From contig NZ_JAQTLY010000004.1 of NCBI RefSeq assembly GCF_028714655.1, positions 62,001 through 126,000 on the forward strand: DNA of 64,000 nucleotides. Reading direction: 5' to 3'. Numbering within the stretch: the stretch's first letter is position 1; every line of letters begins with the position of its first letter. The translations under genes and the position numbers were made by a program. The DNA is from Sulfurimonas sp. (GTDB lineage: Bacteria > Campylobacterota > Campylobacteria > Campylobacterales > Sulfurimonadaceae). The notes beneath the pieces are model-generated. The model was given only the letters and a program-made list of their open reading frames with translations. It had not been told where the DNA came from and ran no database searches. Shown here one piece after another: positions 37,108 through 47,237 of this stretch.

Positions 37108-37384
37108 AGATAAAATCCTCTTTTGCATCAAACTTTATCAAAGGATTTATCTTTTTAAAATTCATCAAATCAACCTTTGTATGCAACTTTTGAGTTAGCT
37201 CCTCTTCAAGTGTCAAATAGTTCTCAAAACTCATCTTACAACCCTCTTTTAGTATATAAGCTATATCAATATCGCTATCTTGTCGGTTCGCTTCTTTGGC
37301 AAAAGAGCCAAAAAGAACAAACTGAGCAATGTTAAAATCACTTTTTTTATCTTTTAAAATATTTAAAATTTCGTTTTTATTCAT
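37100..37384 (-). CDS. MntA-like nucleotidyltransferase antitoxin (pair 1)
   Basis: 94 residues with the minimal nucleotidyltransferase motif GSX10DXD: LFGSFAKEANRQDSDID, and a later VDLMNF that supplies the third acidic residue. MntA antitoxins adenylylate HepT. It is first in the two-gene unit, as is usual. It lies 54 bases past the end of the giant helicase gene on the same strand and may be on its transcript or have its own promoter. Confidence 0.83.
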   Translation of the reverse strand: MNKNEILNILKDKKSDFNIAQFVLFGSFAKEANRQDSDIDIAYILKEGCKMSFENYLTLEEELTQKLHTKVDLMNFKKINPLIKFDAKEDFIYV

Positions 37385-37438
37385 CTGCTGTATCCTTTAT
37401 GTTTTTTGTGTGTATTTATATATATTTTAAATACTATC

Positions 37439-40400
37439 TTATTCATCTGATAGTTCTAAAATATCAAAAATATCATTTAAATACTTCAACTGTTCTATAT
37501 GAACAATTCTTTCATCTCTATATCTTTTTGGAATTTTATTTCTAAATTCATCTATATCAATCGGCTTATACTTAACAAATTGCTCAATCATGATATCGGA
37601 TAATACACATCTTCTATCAATTTCAAAATCTTGAGATATAACTTCTTCTCTAAATTTAACTAACAGCTCTTTTATTTTTTCATCAGGTAAAAATTGTTGT
37701 AGATAACTAGGTTCAGAAAGTGTTTCTTCTTTATGATGATGTGTTTCTTTTTCTTTTTTTATCTCATCTATAATACTTTCTTCTAATTTTTCAACTGCTT
37801 TAACTTCTATTTCTTGAACTGGAACAAATTGAATTTTTTCATGATATTTAGCTTGAGCCTCTTTGATAACTTTAACAAGTTTTGATATTTCATTTTCTCT
37901 ATTTTTATACCAGTCAACAGACCAAATTCTATAAACTTGCCAACCAAGCATTTCTAAAACATCTTGTTTTAATCTATCTCTATCTCTCGCTGATTTTGAA
38001 GAATGATATGTTGCTCCATCATATTCAATTGCTAATACAAAATCATTAGGATTTTTAATTGATGTCACAGCTAAATCAATAAAATATCCAGCAACTCCCA
38101 CTTGAGGAACACATTTAAAACCACAATCTTTTAAAATGTTATAAACTGAGACTTCAAATTCAGAATCAAAATCTCTATTTATAATTTCTGAAAAGTCAGA
38201 AACAATTCCTTTTTCTAAATAGTTTAAAAAGGCTTTTAAGGCTCTAACACCTCTTGAACTATTTTCAGAAACAATAATATCGCTACTTCTCATTGAAGTA
38301 AATATTTCCATTTTTTGTTTAGAGCGAGTGAATAAAACATTTAGTCTTCTCCATCCCGTATCTGAATTTATAGGTCCAAATCTTTGATAAACCTTTCCTG
38401 TATCTTTATCTTTTCCAAAAGTAGTTGAAATTAAAATTACATCTCTTTCATCTCCTTGAAGATTCTCAAGGTTCTTAATAAAAAATGGTTCACTTGTTTT
38501 TGACCATTTAGAAATATAATTTGATATGGTTGGAGATTCCTTTTCTTTTTCATCAACCATATCTTGAATCAAATCTCTTTGTGTTGAGTTAAATGTTCCA
38601 ATTCCTATTGACCTGTCTGGATAATTTTTCATTTGTTTTTCTAAATGCTCAATAATTATTTTTGCTTCAACCTTATTCCTACTACTCTGATAAGCAGAGT
38701 TTTCTATATAGTGATATTTCACTCCCAACTCTGCACTGTTTTTACTTATAGGAGATGGAAAAACGATTAAATTCCCATCATAAAACTGTTGATTAGAAAA
38801 ATCAATCAAACTTTCATGCTGAGAACGATAATGCCATCTTAATTGTCTAATCGGTTTGTATAAATTTAAACAAATATCTAAAATTGATTCACTTTCACCT
38901 GCAACTGTATCTTCATCTTCTGTTTTATTCATTGAGTCAAAAAATGATGTCGGAGGTAATTGTTTTGGGTCTCCAACAATTACAATTTGATTTACACGCG
39001 CAATTGAGCCTAAAGCTTCTTCTGGTCTCAATTGCGAAGCTTCATCAACAATTAAAACATCAAATTCAACTTGATTGGGTGGTAAATATTGAGCAACAGA
39101 AAGTGGACTCATCATAAAACAAGGCTTCAATGCTTTTAAAGCACCTGATGCTCTTGAAACTAATTGTCTAATTGGGATATGTCTTTTTTTCTTATTTAAT
39201 TCATTTTCAAGTAAGCTAAATTCTGTTAAATCGCTTTTTCTATTTCCTCTATAACCTAAGGGGATTTCTTTTTGGCTTGTTAAATATGCAACTTTTTGTT
39301 TATTTAATTCAATAAGTTTTACATCCAATTCTTTAAAAGTTTTAAGAGATTGTTCGTGTGAAAGTCTATTAAATCTATTGAAAAGTTGATTTTTCCTAAA
39401 TATCTCTTTTAATAAAGTATGATAAAAATTATATGTGAAGTTTTTGATAATTTCATCAATTGGTAAAATCTCATCTTCAACACTCTCAACGATTAAGCTT
39501 AATCCTTGATTTTTTAAATCATGCACAAGTTGTCTATAATTAATCCATATTGATAAAGTTTGTTTATTATTATCCAATTTATCAAGCTTTTCTATACAAT
39601 CATTAATTTTAATATTTTCTCCAAAGAAAACATCATTAATTGTTCCTTTTGTTTCTATTTTTTGATAAATTTTATCAATATCATTTTGTGTATTGGATAT
39701 TTTTTTAAGTATATTGACTCTATCAATATCTTTTACTAGGTATCGTTTTAGATTATTGTCAAGACTAGAGTTCAAAATAAATGTAAACAAATCTTTTGTA
39801 TTAACAATTAATTCATAAGCCTCATCATTTAAATCAATATTTTGACTGTTACTACATTCATTCAACTTTTGAGACAAATCCATAAATAGTTCAAAGTTAA
39901 AGGTTAAATCATTGATGCCTATATCATATTTTTTTATTAAAATAAAAATATCTTCAATTTTCTTACTTGTAATTAAATTAAAAATTTCTCTACCAAAATC
40001 GGAATTTTTACTTACATTTGCGGATTTATAAATAGAGTTAGTTAAATTATCTAAATCATCATTGATGGTTTCTAATTTGGTTTTTAATTCAATAATATCA
40101 ATATCTTCTCTATCATAATAGATTTTTTTAATAAATTTTTTGTTGCAATCTTTTTCCAATGAATCTAAGGAACGATTATATAATTCTAAGTTTTCTATCA
40201 ATGAGTCTTTATATGATAAAAGTAAATGATAGTTGGTTATATCTCCAGATATTAATAGGTTCAAAATTTCTGTAATGTTAATATTTTGTTGAATAACTAA
40301 AACCCATTTGTGAAGCTTTTCAATTTCATCAATATTAGTTTTAGTGCCATTAAATAATTTGCCAAAATATTTAATATATTTTTCATTACTTTCAAATTTA

Positions 40401-42856
40401 CTCTTGAATGAAATATATTCTTTCATTTCTCTAGTAATATCATTCCATTTAGACTTATCATTTGGAAGAGATTTAATAAGAACAGATTCGATTGCATTCC
40501 TTGCTTGTTTATATTCTGTGGAAAAGAAATTAAAGAAAGAGTCTTTTTTATCTTTGATTATTTTTTCAAATAATTCAATTTTTTCAAGATTAATATCATC
40601 TACTTTTTGAGTTTGTGCGATTTTTGATAAATTTTTATTTAGACTATGATATTGATTTAAATCATTTTTCATTAAATCAAATTCTCTTGAAAAGGCTGTA
40701 TCTATATAATTGGAATTTATAAAAGAATATAGTATAGCATCAACATGTGACAGGTAATTTATCCCACTTGATAACTGCTGTATATATTGAATATTTCTGT
40801 TATTAGAAATATTGGTCTCATTTTTAATATGCTTCAAGATTTTATCTATCTTTGCTATATTTAGAATTGTTTTTTCAAATAGTTCAACATACATGTCAAA
40901 ACTATTCAAATTATCTACGATACTGTTGATACTATCTTTTATACTTGAATAGTTTTTAAGATATTCATCATAAACATTAGAAGTATCTGCAAGATTGATT
41001 AATATTTCTTTAGAATAATTCTTAGCTTTATCATTAAATGCTCTTACGAATGCATTTATTTTTTTGCTTTGAGTATATTCATTTGCAATATCTGCATTTA
41101 ATAATTTAAATTGCTCTTGAAGTTGAACAAAATCATTCTTTAATAACTCTAAAGTTTGAATAAAAGAGTCGATATCAACAAAATTTAAATTGTATGTATC
41201 CAAACCATTCCAATAAAATCTATTAAAATCATACTCTTTTAAAAACATTTTGAATTTTTTCAATTCTTCTATTGTGTGTGAAAGCTTATATGCACTATAT
41301 TCATTTGCATTAGGAACATCAAACTTCAAAAACTTAGATGCATTATTATATTTCTCAACTAACCAAAAAATATTGTACGCTTTTTTATCTATTGCTCCAT
41401 GAGATTCATGTAATAAATCAATATATTCTTTGAGATTTTTCTTTTTCTCTTCTATCTCTTGAATTATTCTATCATGAACTTCTGTATCATCGTATTTTGT
41501 TTCAACTCTTTTTTTTATACTCTCTAATATTTTTGTTTTTTGTGATTTATGGCTATGTAACTCTAAACAAAAGTCAGAAAGACCGATAGAATCGAGCCTT
41601 TTATGTACGACTTCTAAGGCGGCAAGTTTTTCTGAAACAAATAAAACAGATTTTCCCTCAGACAACAATACTGCTATCAAGTTTGAAATTGTTTGAGACT
41701 TTCCAGTTCCAGGAGGTCCCTCAATCACAATATTTTTTCCATTTAATACATCAACTATTGCACTATGTTGTGAAGAATCCGCATTCATTACAAGAGGAAT
41801 ATTATTTGCCAATGTGTCTAGATCTATATCGTACTCTTGTGCAAACATGGAAGTGTCAGAAATTTTTTTGCCTTCAAAAATATCTTTAAATATATCTTTT
41901 TCTGACAAAAGCGTGCCATTTTGCCAATTCTCTTCCTTTAAATCTTGATACATCAAAATTTTTCCAAACTTTAAAAAATCGATTGCAATTTCATGTTTTA
42001 ATGACCAATCTTTTTGATATTGGATAGCCTCTTGCACTTCTTTTAAATACTCATAATATGATAGTTCTTCTGTTAGTTCTGGCAATATAACCCCATACTC
42101 ATTATTGAGCTTTTCAGATAATGACCTATTTGTATCAATACCAGCTCCACTATATTCCAAAGTAAATTGATATCTATTAGCTCTTTTTTCTTTATTGAGA
42201 ACAATTGGAATACTGATTAATGGAGAATAATTGTATTGTTCAGAGTTTTTTGCTTCTTTCCATTTTAATAATCCGATAACAAAATAAAGCATATTTGAGC
42301 CTGTTTCTTCTATAATTGTTCTCGCATCTCTTTCAATAGATGTTAATATTTTTTCCATTTCATTTGGATAATGTAATGTTTGCAAGGAATCATCAATATA
42401 TTTTTCTTCAACATCTGAACTGCCTAAATCTATTTCTGGAAGTTCTTTTGAAATATTATAACCTAACTCTTTTGCCCTTTCTTCTGCTGTAAGTAATGCC
42501 TGTTTTTGAAGTTCTTTTTTTTCTGTTTCTAATTTTTCAATAATAAATTGTAATTCTTTTTTGGATAGTTCATCTTCATCTTTTGTAGCTTCTTGTAATT
42601 TTTCTTTATGCTTACTTATTTCATTGTCAATTTTTACTAAGTCCTCTTTTGAAATTGATGGTTCTAGTATAAACTTAAATTTAAATTTGCCTTCATCTTT
42701 TACTAAATAGTTATAAATAAATTCAGCAGATTCATCTATTATTTGAATATTTTTAGATTTACTAGGTCGTTTATAGTTTATAAGTTTGTTTCTTCTTGAT
42801 GTATCTATTAACTTATCTCTTAACTCCTCTATACCTTTAGTAAACAGATTATTCAT
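37439..42856 (-). CDS. DUF4011-type SF1 helicase with C-terminal nuclease
   Basis: About 1805 residues. The N-terminal part resembles DUF4011 (FTKGIEELRDKLIDTSRRNKLINY). Walker A GPPGTGKSQT lies at about 387, then some 800 helical residues. Motif II VDEASQLRPEEA lies at about 1275 with GDPKQLPPTSFF; UvrD-type motifs end at about 1515. A Vsr/MTES_1575-like nuclease follows at about 1575-1680 (YFIDLAV, LAIEYDGATYHSS, DVLEMLGWQVYRIW), and a DUF3320-like tail ends the protein. Such helicase-nuclease giants are frequent in defence islands. The ATG at 42856 has GAAGGGAA before it. No frameshift is visible. Confidence 0.85.
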   Translation of the reverse strand: MNNLFTKGIEELRDKLIDTSRRNKLINYKRPSKSKNIQIIDESAEFIYNYLVKDEGKFKFKFILEPSISKEDLVKIDNEISKHKEKLQEATKDEDELSKKELQFIIEKLETEKKELQKQALLTAEERAKELGYNISKELPEIDLGSSDVEEKYIDDSLQTLHYPNEMEKILTSIERDARTIIEETGSNMLYFVIGLLKWKEAKNSEQYNYSPLISIPIVLNKEKRANRYQFTLEYSGAGIDTNRSLSEKLNNEYGVILPELTEELSYYEYLKEVQEAIQYQKDWSLKHEIAIDFLKFGKILMYQDLKEENWQNGTLLSEKDIFKDIFEGKKISDTSMFAQEYDIDLDTLANNIPLVMNADSSQHSAIVDVLNGKNIVIEGPPGTGKSQTISNLIAVLLSEGKSVLFVSEKLAALEVVHKRLDSIGLSDFCLELHSHKSQKTKILESIKKRVETKYDDTEVHDRIIQEIEEKKKNLKEYIDLLHESHGAIDKKAYNIFWLVEKYNNASKFLKFDVPNANEYSAYKLSHTIEELKKFKMFLKEYDFNRFYWNGLDTYNLNFVDIDSFIQTLELLKNDFVQLQEQFKLLNADIANEYTQSKKINAFVRAFNDKAKNYSKEILINLADTSNVYDEYLKNYSSIKDSINSIVDNLNSFDMYVELFEKTILNIAKIDKILKHIKNETNISNNRNIQYIQQLSSGINYLSHVDAILYSFINSNYIDTAFSREFDLMKNDLNQYHSLNKNLSKIAQTQKVDDINLEKIELFEKIIKDKKDSFFNFFSTEYKQARNAIESVLIKSLPNDKSKWNDITREMKEYISFKSKFESNEKYIKYFGKLFNGTKTNIDEIEKLHKWVLVIQQNINITEILNLLISGDITNYHLLLSYKDSLIENLELYNRSLDSLEKDCNKKFIKKIYYDREDIDIIELKTKLETINDDLDNLTNSIYKSANVSKNSDFGREIFNLITSKKIEDIFILIKKYDIGINDLTFNFELFMDLSQKLNECSNSQNIDLNDEAYELIVNTKDLFTFILNSSLDNNLKRYLVKDIDRVNILKKISNTQNDIDKIYQKIETKGTINDVFFGENIKINDCIEKLDKLDNNKQTLSIWINYRQLVHDLKNQGLSLIVESVEDEILPIDEIIKNFTYNFYHTLLKEIFRKNQLFNRFNRLSHEQSLKTFKELDVKLIELNKQKVAYLTSQKEIPLGYRGNRKSDLTEFSLLENELNKKKRHIPIRQLVSRASGALKALKPCFMMSPLSVAQYLPPNQVEFDVLIVDEASQLRPEEALGSIARVNQIVIVGDPKQLPPTSFFDSMNKTEDEDTVAGESESILDICLNLYKPIRQLRWHYRSQHESLIDFSNQQFYDGNLIVFPSPISKNSAELGVKYHYIENSAYQSSRNKVEAKIIIEHLEKQMKNYPDRSIGIGTFNSTQRDLIQDMVDEKEKESPTISNYISKWSKTSEPFFIKNLENLQGDERDVILISTTFGKDKDTGKVYQRFGPINSDTGWRRLNVLFTRSKQKMEIFTSMRSSDIIVSENSSRGVRALKAFLNYLEKGIVSDFSEIINRDFDSEFEVSVYNILKDCGFKCVPQVGVAGYFIDLAVTSIKNPNDFVLAIEYDGATYHSSKSARDRDRLKQDVLEMLGWQVYRIWSVDWYKNRENEISKLVKVIKEAQAKYHEKIQFVPVQEIEVKAVEKLEESIIDEIKKEKETHHHKEETLSEPSYLQQFLPDEKIKELLVKFREEVISQDFEIDRRCVLSDIMIEQFVKYKPIDIDEFRNKIPKRYRDERIVHIEQLKYLNDIFDILELSDE

Positions 42857-42941
42857 ATAGCTTCCCTTCTTAAACACAATTTTTTATTAAAACTAATATT
42901 ATTTTTTCATATGGAATATTGTAGCAAATTCTCATATTGTT

Positions 42942-44027
42942 TTAGTCATCTTCTTTCTCCATCGTATTTAAACTATGTTTTAACTCATTTTCTATCATTT
43001 GGATAGTCGGTAAACTTGATTCAAACTCTTTTGGTAAAATCTCTGTCAATTCATACTCCGATATGCCAATAGGCTGTGACATATTTCTCAGTGAATATTC
43101 AGCAACTATTTCATTTTTTTCTTGACAAAGAATAAGTCCAATCGTCGGTTTGTCTTCTTTATGAGCTAAAATCCCATCTATAGCAGAACAGTAAAAATTA
43201 ACCTGCCCCGAATATTCAGGCTTGAATTTACCTTTTTTAAGTTCAACTACTACATAACATCGAAGTTTCAGATGATAAAAAAGTAAGTCAATATAAAAAT
43301 CATCCTCGCCAACTTCAAGCTTATACTGTCTGCCGACAAATGCAAAACCGCTTCCAAGCTCTATGAGAAACTTTTCCATATGTTTGATCAGATTTGACTC
43401 AAGTTCTCTTTCTAAAAAAGGCTCGGCAATAGTTAAAAAATCAAATAAGTAAGGGTCTTTAAATGATTGTTGCACCAAATCACTATCTTGTGGGGCTAAA
43501 ATATTTTTAAAGTTTGATACGAGCTTTCCTTCTCTTTTATGCAGTTGGCTTTGTATCATTAAAGCCAACACATCCCTACTCCAACCATGTTCAAGAGTTT
43601 TTTGCATATACCAATATCGCAAATCTGCGTCTTTGATTTTCTCTATTAAAATTACATTATGCGACCAAGGAATTTGTGACACTATTGGTGGCATAATCTC
43701 ATCCTCCATTTGTGCCACTGCTTGTGGCACTTTTTCAAAAGGCTGTGTATATTCCTTATAAAAACGCAACATTCTTTTAATATTTCTAACAGAAAACCCG
43801 CCAAGCTCTGGAAATGCACTCTTTATGTCATGACTAAGGTTATCAATAACCTTCGCACCCCATCCAAGCTCTTTTTGTTTTTGGTTTATACTCTTTCCAA
43901 TACGAAAATAAAGCAGTATCATCTCTTTATTTACACTATTTATAGCTCTTATCTGCGATGATTTTATCTGTTGTTTTATCTCTGCTAAAAAAGAGTTGTA
44001 ATCATTTTGTGTTTGCATGTCATTCAT
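42942..44027 (-). CDS. DUF1016/YhcG-type PD-(D/E)XK nuclease
   Basis: 361 residues. The N-terminal DUF1016 domain has LYFRIGKSINQKQKELGWGAKVIDNLS and GFSVRNIKRMLRFYKEY. The C-terminal nuclease has the acid in DDFYIDLLFYH and the ExK in YVVVELKKGKF, followed by the conserved QVNFYCSAIDG. Family members sit beside restriction-modification and defence genes; their target is not established. No methylase is present here. It is the middle gene between the helicase and the Septu-like pair, with gaps of about 30-85 bases. Confidence 0.85.
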   Translation of the reverse strand: MNDMQTQNDYNSFLAEIKQQIKSSQIRAINSVNKEMILLYFRIGKSINQKQKELGWGAKVIDNLSHDIKSAFPELGGFSVRNIKRMLRFYKEYTQPFEKVPQAVAQMEDEIMPPIVSQIPWSHNVILIEKIKDADLRYWYMQKTLEHGWSRDVLALMIQSQLHKREGKLVSNFKNILAPQDSDLVQQSFKDPYLFDFLTIAEPFLERELESNLIKHMEKFLIELGSGFAFVGRQYKLEVGEDDFYIDLLFYHLKLRCYVVVELKKGKFKPEYSGQVNFYCSAIDGILAHKEDKPTIGLILCQEKNEIVAEYSLRNMSQPIGISEYELTEILPKEFESSLPTIQMIENELKHSLNTMEKEDD

Positions 44028-44058
44028 CTCTATTTTCCCGCATCTTTCTTAATTTTAC

Positions 44059-44985
44059 TCATATCAGATTTAACTCTTCGCTAATATCTTTGATAAGTTT
44101 GCTTAGAGGGCGTTTGTGAAGGTCGTCATCTTTTTTGTAATTATTTAATAAAAGCCTATAAATTTCATCTTTTGTAAATCCAAAATTATTTTCTAACTCT
44201 TCAATATACGATTTTGGATAATAAGCTTTTTTCATAAGTAAATCTACAACAATATCTTTATGTTGTTTATAAAGCTCATCTAATTTAAAAATTTCTATAT
44301 TATCGTTATTTTTAATGAACTCTATTTCAAAGCTATCTGTATTATATTTTGTGCTTTCAATTTGCAAAAAATTTACATCATTGGGTATGTATGTTAATTT
44401 AAAATCATCATCTTTTATATCATAAGGATTTATTAAATTTTCAGCACTCTTACTACTTTTTGTATGATTGCAAATAGGACAACTAGGAATGAGATTATAA
44501 AAACTCATAGCTAAAAATGGATAAATAGATTTTGGATAAAAATGGTCTATTTCTGGTCGTAACTTTCCGCTCTCTTTATCAACTATTAAAGTATAATTTC
44601 TATTACAATATGGACAAGTTTTTAAATCTATTGTTTTTATAAATTCATAAGAGCCGTATTTTTTTCTTTCACACCAATTATCATATTCTTTTTCAAAAAT
44701 ATCTTTTCTCAAAATCTTATAAAGTCTTTTCCAATTTTTTTCTTTAGTATTTGGCATACCTATAGCTTTTGGAAAATTAATTTTAAAATGCTCAATATAT
44801 GTTTTCATTTGATTGTTGTCAGCTTGTAAAATACTTTTCAAATTATCTTTAAGATAATTTAAACATTCTTTTTCATAAAGCAATAACTTGGATTTTAATT
44901 TATTTGTTAATAATTTAGTGATTGATTTTTCAATTTCAGTAATATGCTTATAAAAAAGCTCTTGATTAAATTTTATTTTGAACAT
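44059..44985 (-). CDS. HNH nuclease, Septu PtuB-like
   Basis: About 308 residues. The zinc-bound HNH region has CPYC at about 129-132 (longer-start numbering), the catalytic pair in PEIDHFYPKS at about 152 and CPICNHTKSSKSAENLINP at about 174. This spacing is typical of PtuB/RetB-type HNH proteins paired with an ATPase. The start at 44985 (MFKIKFN) lies inside the end of the ATPase gene by 20 bases; an in-frame ATG at 45000 would make it 35. Septu systems cut nucleic acids on phage infection. Confidence 0.78.
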   Translation of the reverse strand: MFKIKFNQELFYKHITEIEKSITKLLTNKLKSKLLLYEKECLNYLKDNLKSILQADNNQMKTYIEHFKINFPKAIGMPNTKEKNWKRLYKILRKDIFEKEYDNWCERKKYGSYEFIKTIDLKTCPYCNRNYTLIVDKESGKLRPEIDHFYPKSIYPFLAMSFYNLIPSCPICNHTKSSKSAENLINPYDIKDDDFKLTYIPNDVNFLQIESTKYNTDSFEIEFIKNNDNIEIFKLDELYKQHKDIVVDLLMKKAYYPKSYIEELENNFGFTKDEIYRLLLNNYKKDDDLHKRPLSKLIKDISEELNLI

Positions 44986-46807
44986 TTTTAAGTCTTTCAA
45001 TTTCTGCTTTTAATTCTTTTATCTCTTCATCTTTTGAGTTTATCTTAAATTTTTCATCATACATTTTTAAAAGTTTTTCTCTTAAAAAATCTTCTCCAAT
45101 TTTTTCAATTATTAACTTCACTTGTTCTTCTTTAATGCTTTTAAGAGGTTTGTTATTTTTTAAATAATCAAGTATTTCTGTAATTTTCTCTTTCGCAAAT
45201 TCTCCCATAAGTCCACCCTGCATAAAAAAACCGTCAGCTAAAAGAGTATGGATATTTGCACCAAAAGTTTGTTTTTTTTCTAAAGCATCAATCTGCTTAC
45301 CTTCTTTTAAAAATATTACATTTTCTTTTGGTAAGTCCGAGAGAATAAATGGGGAGTGTGAAGTAAATATCAAATGAAGATATAATTTTTTGGTTTTTGA
45401 TATTTCATTTTGAATATGTATAAAACTTTTCAATAATCTTTTTTGCCAATTAGGATGAAATGAGAGTTCAATTTCATCAAATAACATTACACCGTTAAAG
45501 TCATCTTGTAATCTAAAAAGTGTATATGCAAAGTTTGTTAAGACATTCAAAAAAAGTTTTTCACCAGAACTAAGTTCTAAAAAATGGCAATTATTCTTTT
45601 TAGAATTTAAAAAATTGCATCTTAAAATATTATTGTTCATCATAAAATTTAAAAGCTCATTGTTATAAACAGTTTCTAAATAATTATCTTCCATCTTGAA
45701 AATTTTACTTTGGAATATTGTGTTAGATTGAGGAACTTCATAATTTCCCATAATTTCGTGAATATTATTCATAGGTTTTATCGGTTCCCATTGAGGATAA
45801 GCAGAAAATAAATTTATATCAAATATTTCTTCTGAAATAGACTCTTCAATTTTTTCCAAACTATTTTTACAAATGTGTAATGTAAGCTTTAAAGAGGAGT
45901 CATTAAAATAATTTATTTGATTAATTAACTTATCTTCAATGTTTTCTTTAATATATTTTTTCAATATTTCAGCATTTGCAGTATTTGGCTCCAAAGAATG
46001 ATGCTTTGAGTTATGAATTTTATCTGTTGTCATCTCAATTGCTAAAACAATAAGCATTTTATATAACAATTCTTCATTATTTAAATGCTTTTTCTTTTGA
46101 AAACTTATATATTCGCCAAATTCTTTATTATCATATTGAACGATACTAACTTCTATTTCTTGTAACTTTATTTCACATTGGTAGCTATCAAAAATAAAAT
46201 TTTCATCAATAAAGTTGAAAAAATCAACATTTTTTTTCAAAATATATTGAAATTTTTGATTGAAATTATCATAAGAATTTTCACTTTTCATCAAAGGTTT
46301 TATTGGTTGAATTCCATTGTAAAATTTATCGTAATTTTTTAAAGCTTTAAGGCTGTAGTTATGTGTAATATCACTAATACAATTTGAGAAATGTATTAAT
46401 GGCATCATAGTTCTGTAACAAAATTCTTTACTCATAGCTATAGATGTATTATTTTTAATTTTGATAAAATCTTCTAATTCAATATTTTTATGTTTATAAT
46501 TTTCACATTGAATAAAAAATCTATCGTCTTTATAAAAAAGAAAAAATGTTTTATCTTCTCTATTTACTATCACTCCTTGATAAAATAAAAAAGTTAAAAC
46601 TTCAAATAAACTACTCTTCCCACTCCCATTCTCCCCCACAATTGCAGTAATATTAATATTCTCAGGAAAGATACTTACATGTTCTTTTTCATCAATAGTT
46701 AATTCTTTACTAGCTTCATCATACTTACATGTAAACCTAGGCGAAAAGTTAAACCCCTGATTTTTTATATTTTTATACTCTTCAACCCAAAGATATACTA
46801 ACTCCAC
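44966..46807 (-). CDS. AAA ATPase, Septu PtuA-like
   Basis: 613 residues, SMC/ABC-like. Walker A GENGSGKSS at about 58-66; a long helical insertion; the signature ELSSGEKLFLNVL; Walker B VMLFDEIELSFHPNWQKRLL; and the histidine switch FTSHSPFILSDLP. The C-terminus is coiled coil (KDEEIKELKAEIERLK). No TOPRIM nuclease domain is visible, which separates it from OLD proteins and Gabija GajA and leaves cleavage to the downstream HNH partner. It overlaps that gene, so expression is coupled. Confidence 0.8.
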   Translation of the reverse strand: MELVYLWVEEYKNIKNQGFNFSPRFTCKYDEASKELTIDEKEHVSIFPENINITAIVGENGSGKSSLFEVLTFLFYQGVIVNREDKTFFLFYKDDRFFIQCENYKHKNIELEDFIKIKNNTSIAMSKEFCYRTMMPLIHFSNCISDITHNYSLKALKNYDKFYNGIQPIKPLMKSENSYDNFNQKFQYILKKNVDFFNFIDENFIFDSYQCEIKLQEIEVSIVQYDNKEFGEYISFQKKKHLNNEELLYKMLIVLAIEMTTDKIHNSKHHSLEPNTANAEILKKYIKENIEDKLINQINYFNDSSLKLTLHICKNSLEKIEESISEEIFDINLFSAYPQWEPIKPMNNIHEIMGNYEVPQSNTIFQSKIFKMEDNYLETVYNNELLNFMMNNNILRCNFLNSKKNNCHFLELSSGEKLFLNVLTNFAYTLFRLQDDFNGVMLFDEIELSFHPNWQKRLLKSFIHIQNEISKTKKLYLHLIFTSHSPFILSDLPKENVIFLKEGKQIDALEKKQTFGANIHTLLADGFFMQGGLMGEFAKEKITEILDYLKNNKPLKSIKEEQVKLIIEKIGEDFLREKLLKMYDEKFKINSKDEEIKELKAEIERLKNVQNKI

Positions 46808-46871
46808 AGCTTACGCCCTTTCTTTCAATAACAAAATATATTGTTCTAGCCAACTTTATAAATAGTCTTAT

Positions 46872-47237
46872 CTATGACATATAATTTTGCATTATTTTTT
46901 TAACTGACTCTTTTATCACAGGCAGTCTTTGCACAATAACATCTTCGATTATATACAAGTCCACGCCTTCATAATCATGAGCTATAAAATTTCTAAGTTC
47001 ATAACTGCCCTTTATATCTTGTTTGTCAAAAAATGCCAACACCTCAAGTTCTCCGTTGTGAAGAAGCTTATCAAACTGTTCTGCTATGGATGTCAGGTGC
47101 ATAAGCACGGAAGCTCTTGAGTTTTGTTCATCTTCAAGAGCTTTTGATACGGAACCTTTTTCACTCACTATAGCATTTATAAAATCTATCTTTTTGTCTA
47201 TAAGAGCTACTCTTTCTATGGCTTTTTGACTAAACAT
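46872..47237 (-). CDS. HepT-like HEPN toxin (pair 2)
   Basis: About 121 residues with RX4HXY as RNFIAHDY. The start at 47237 (MFSQKAIER) overlaps the partner's stop by eight bases (ATGTTTAG), exactly as in pair 1. The two HepT proteins share the MFS start, the motif and the following 'EGVD/RGID' but differ elsewhere, so they are diverged relatives, not a recent duplicate. It is the last gene of its unit, 64 bases before the Septu-like ATPase start. Confidence 0.83.
   Translation of the reverse strand: MFSQKAIERVALIDKKIDFINAIVSEKGSVSKALEDEQNSRASVLMHLTSIAEQFDKLLHNGELEVLAFFDKQDIKGSYELRNFIAHDYEGVDLYIIEDVIVQRLPVIKESVKKIMQNYMS

Noticed and set aside
44966-46807. Gabija GajA or OLD-family nuclease
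   Set aside because: No TOPRIM motifs are visible after the ATPase domain, and the partner is an HNH gene, not a UvrD-like GajB.
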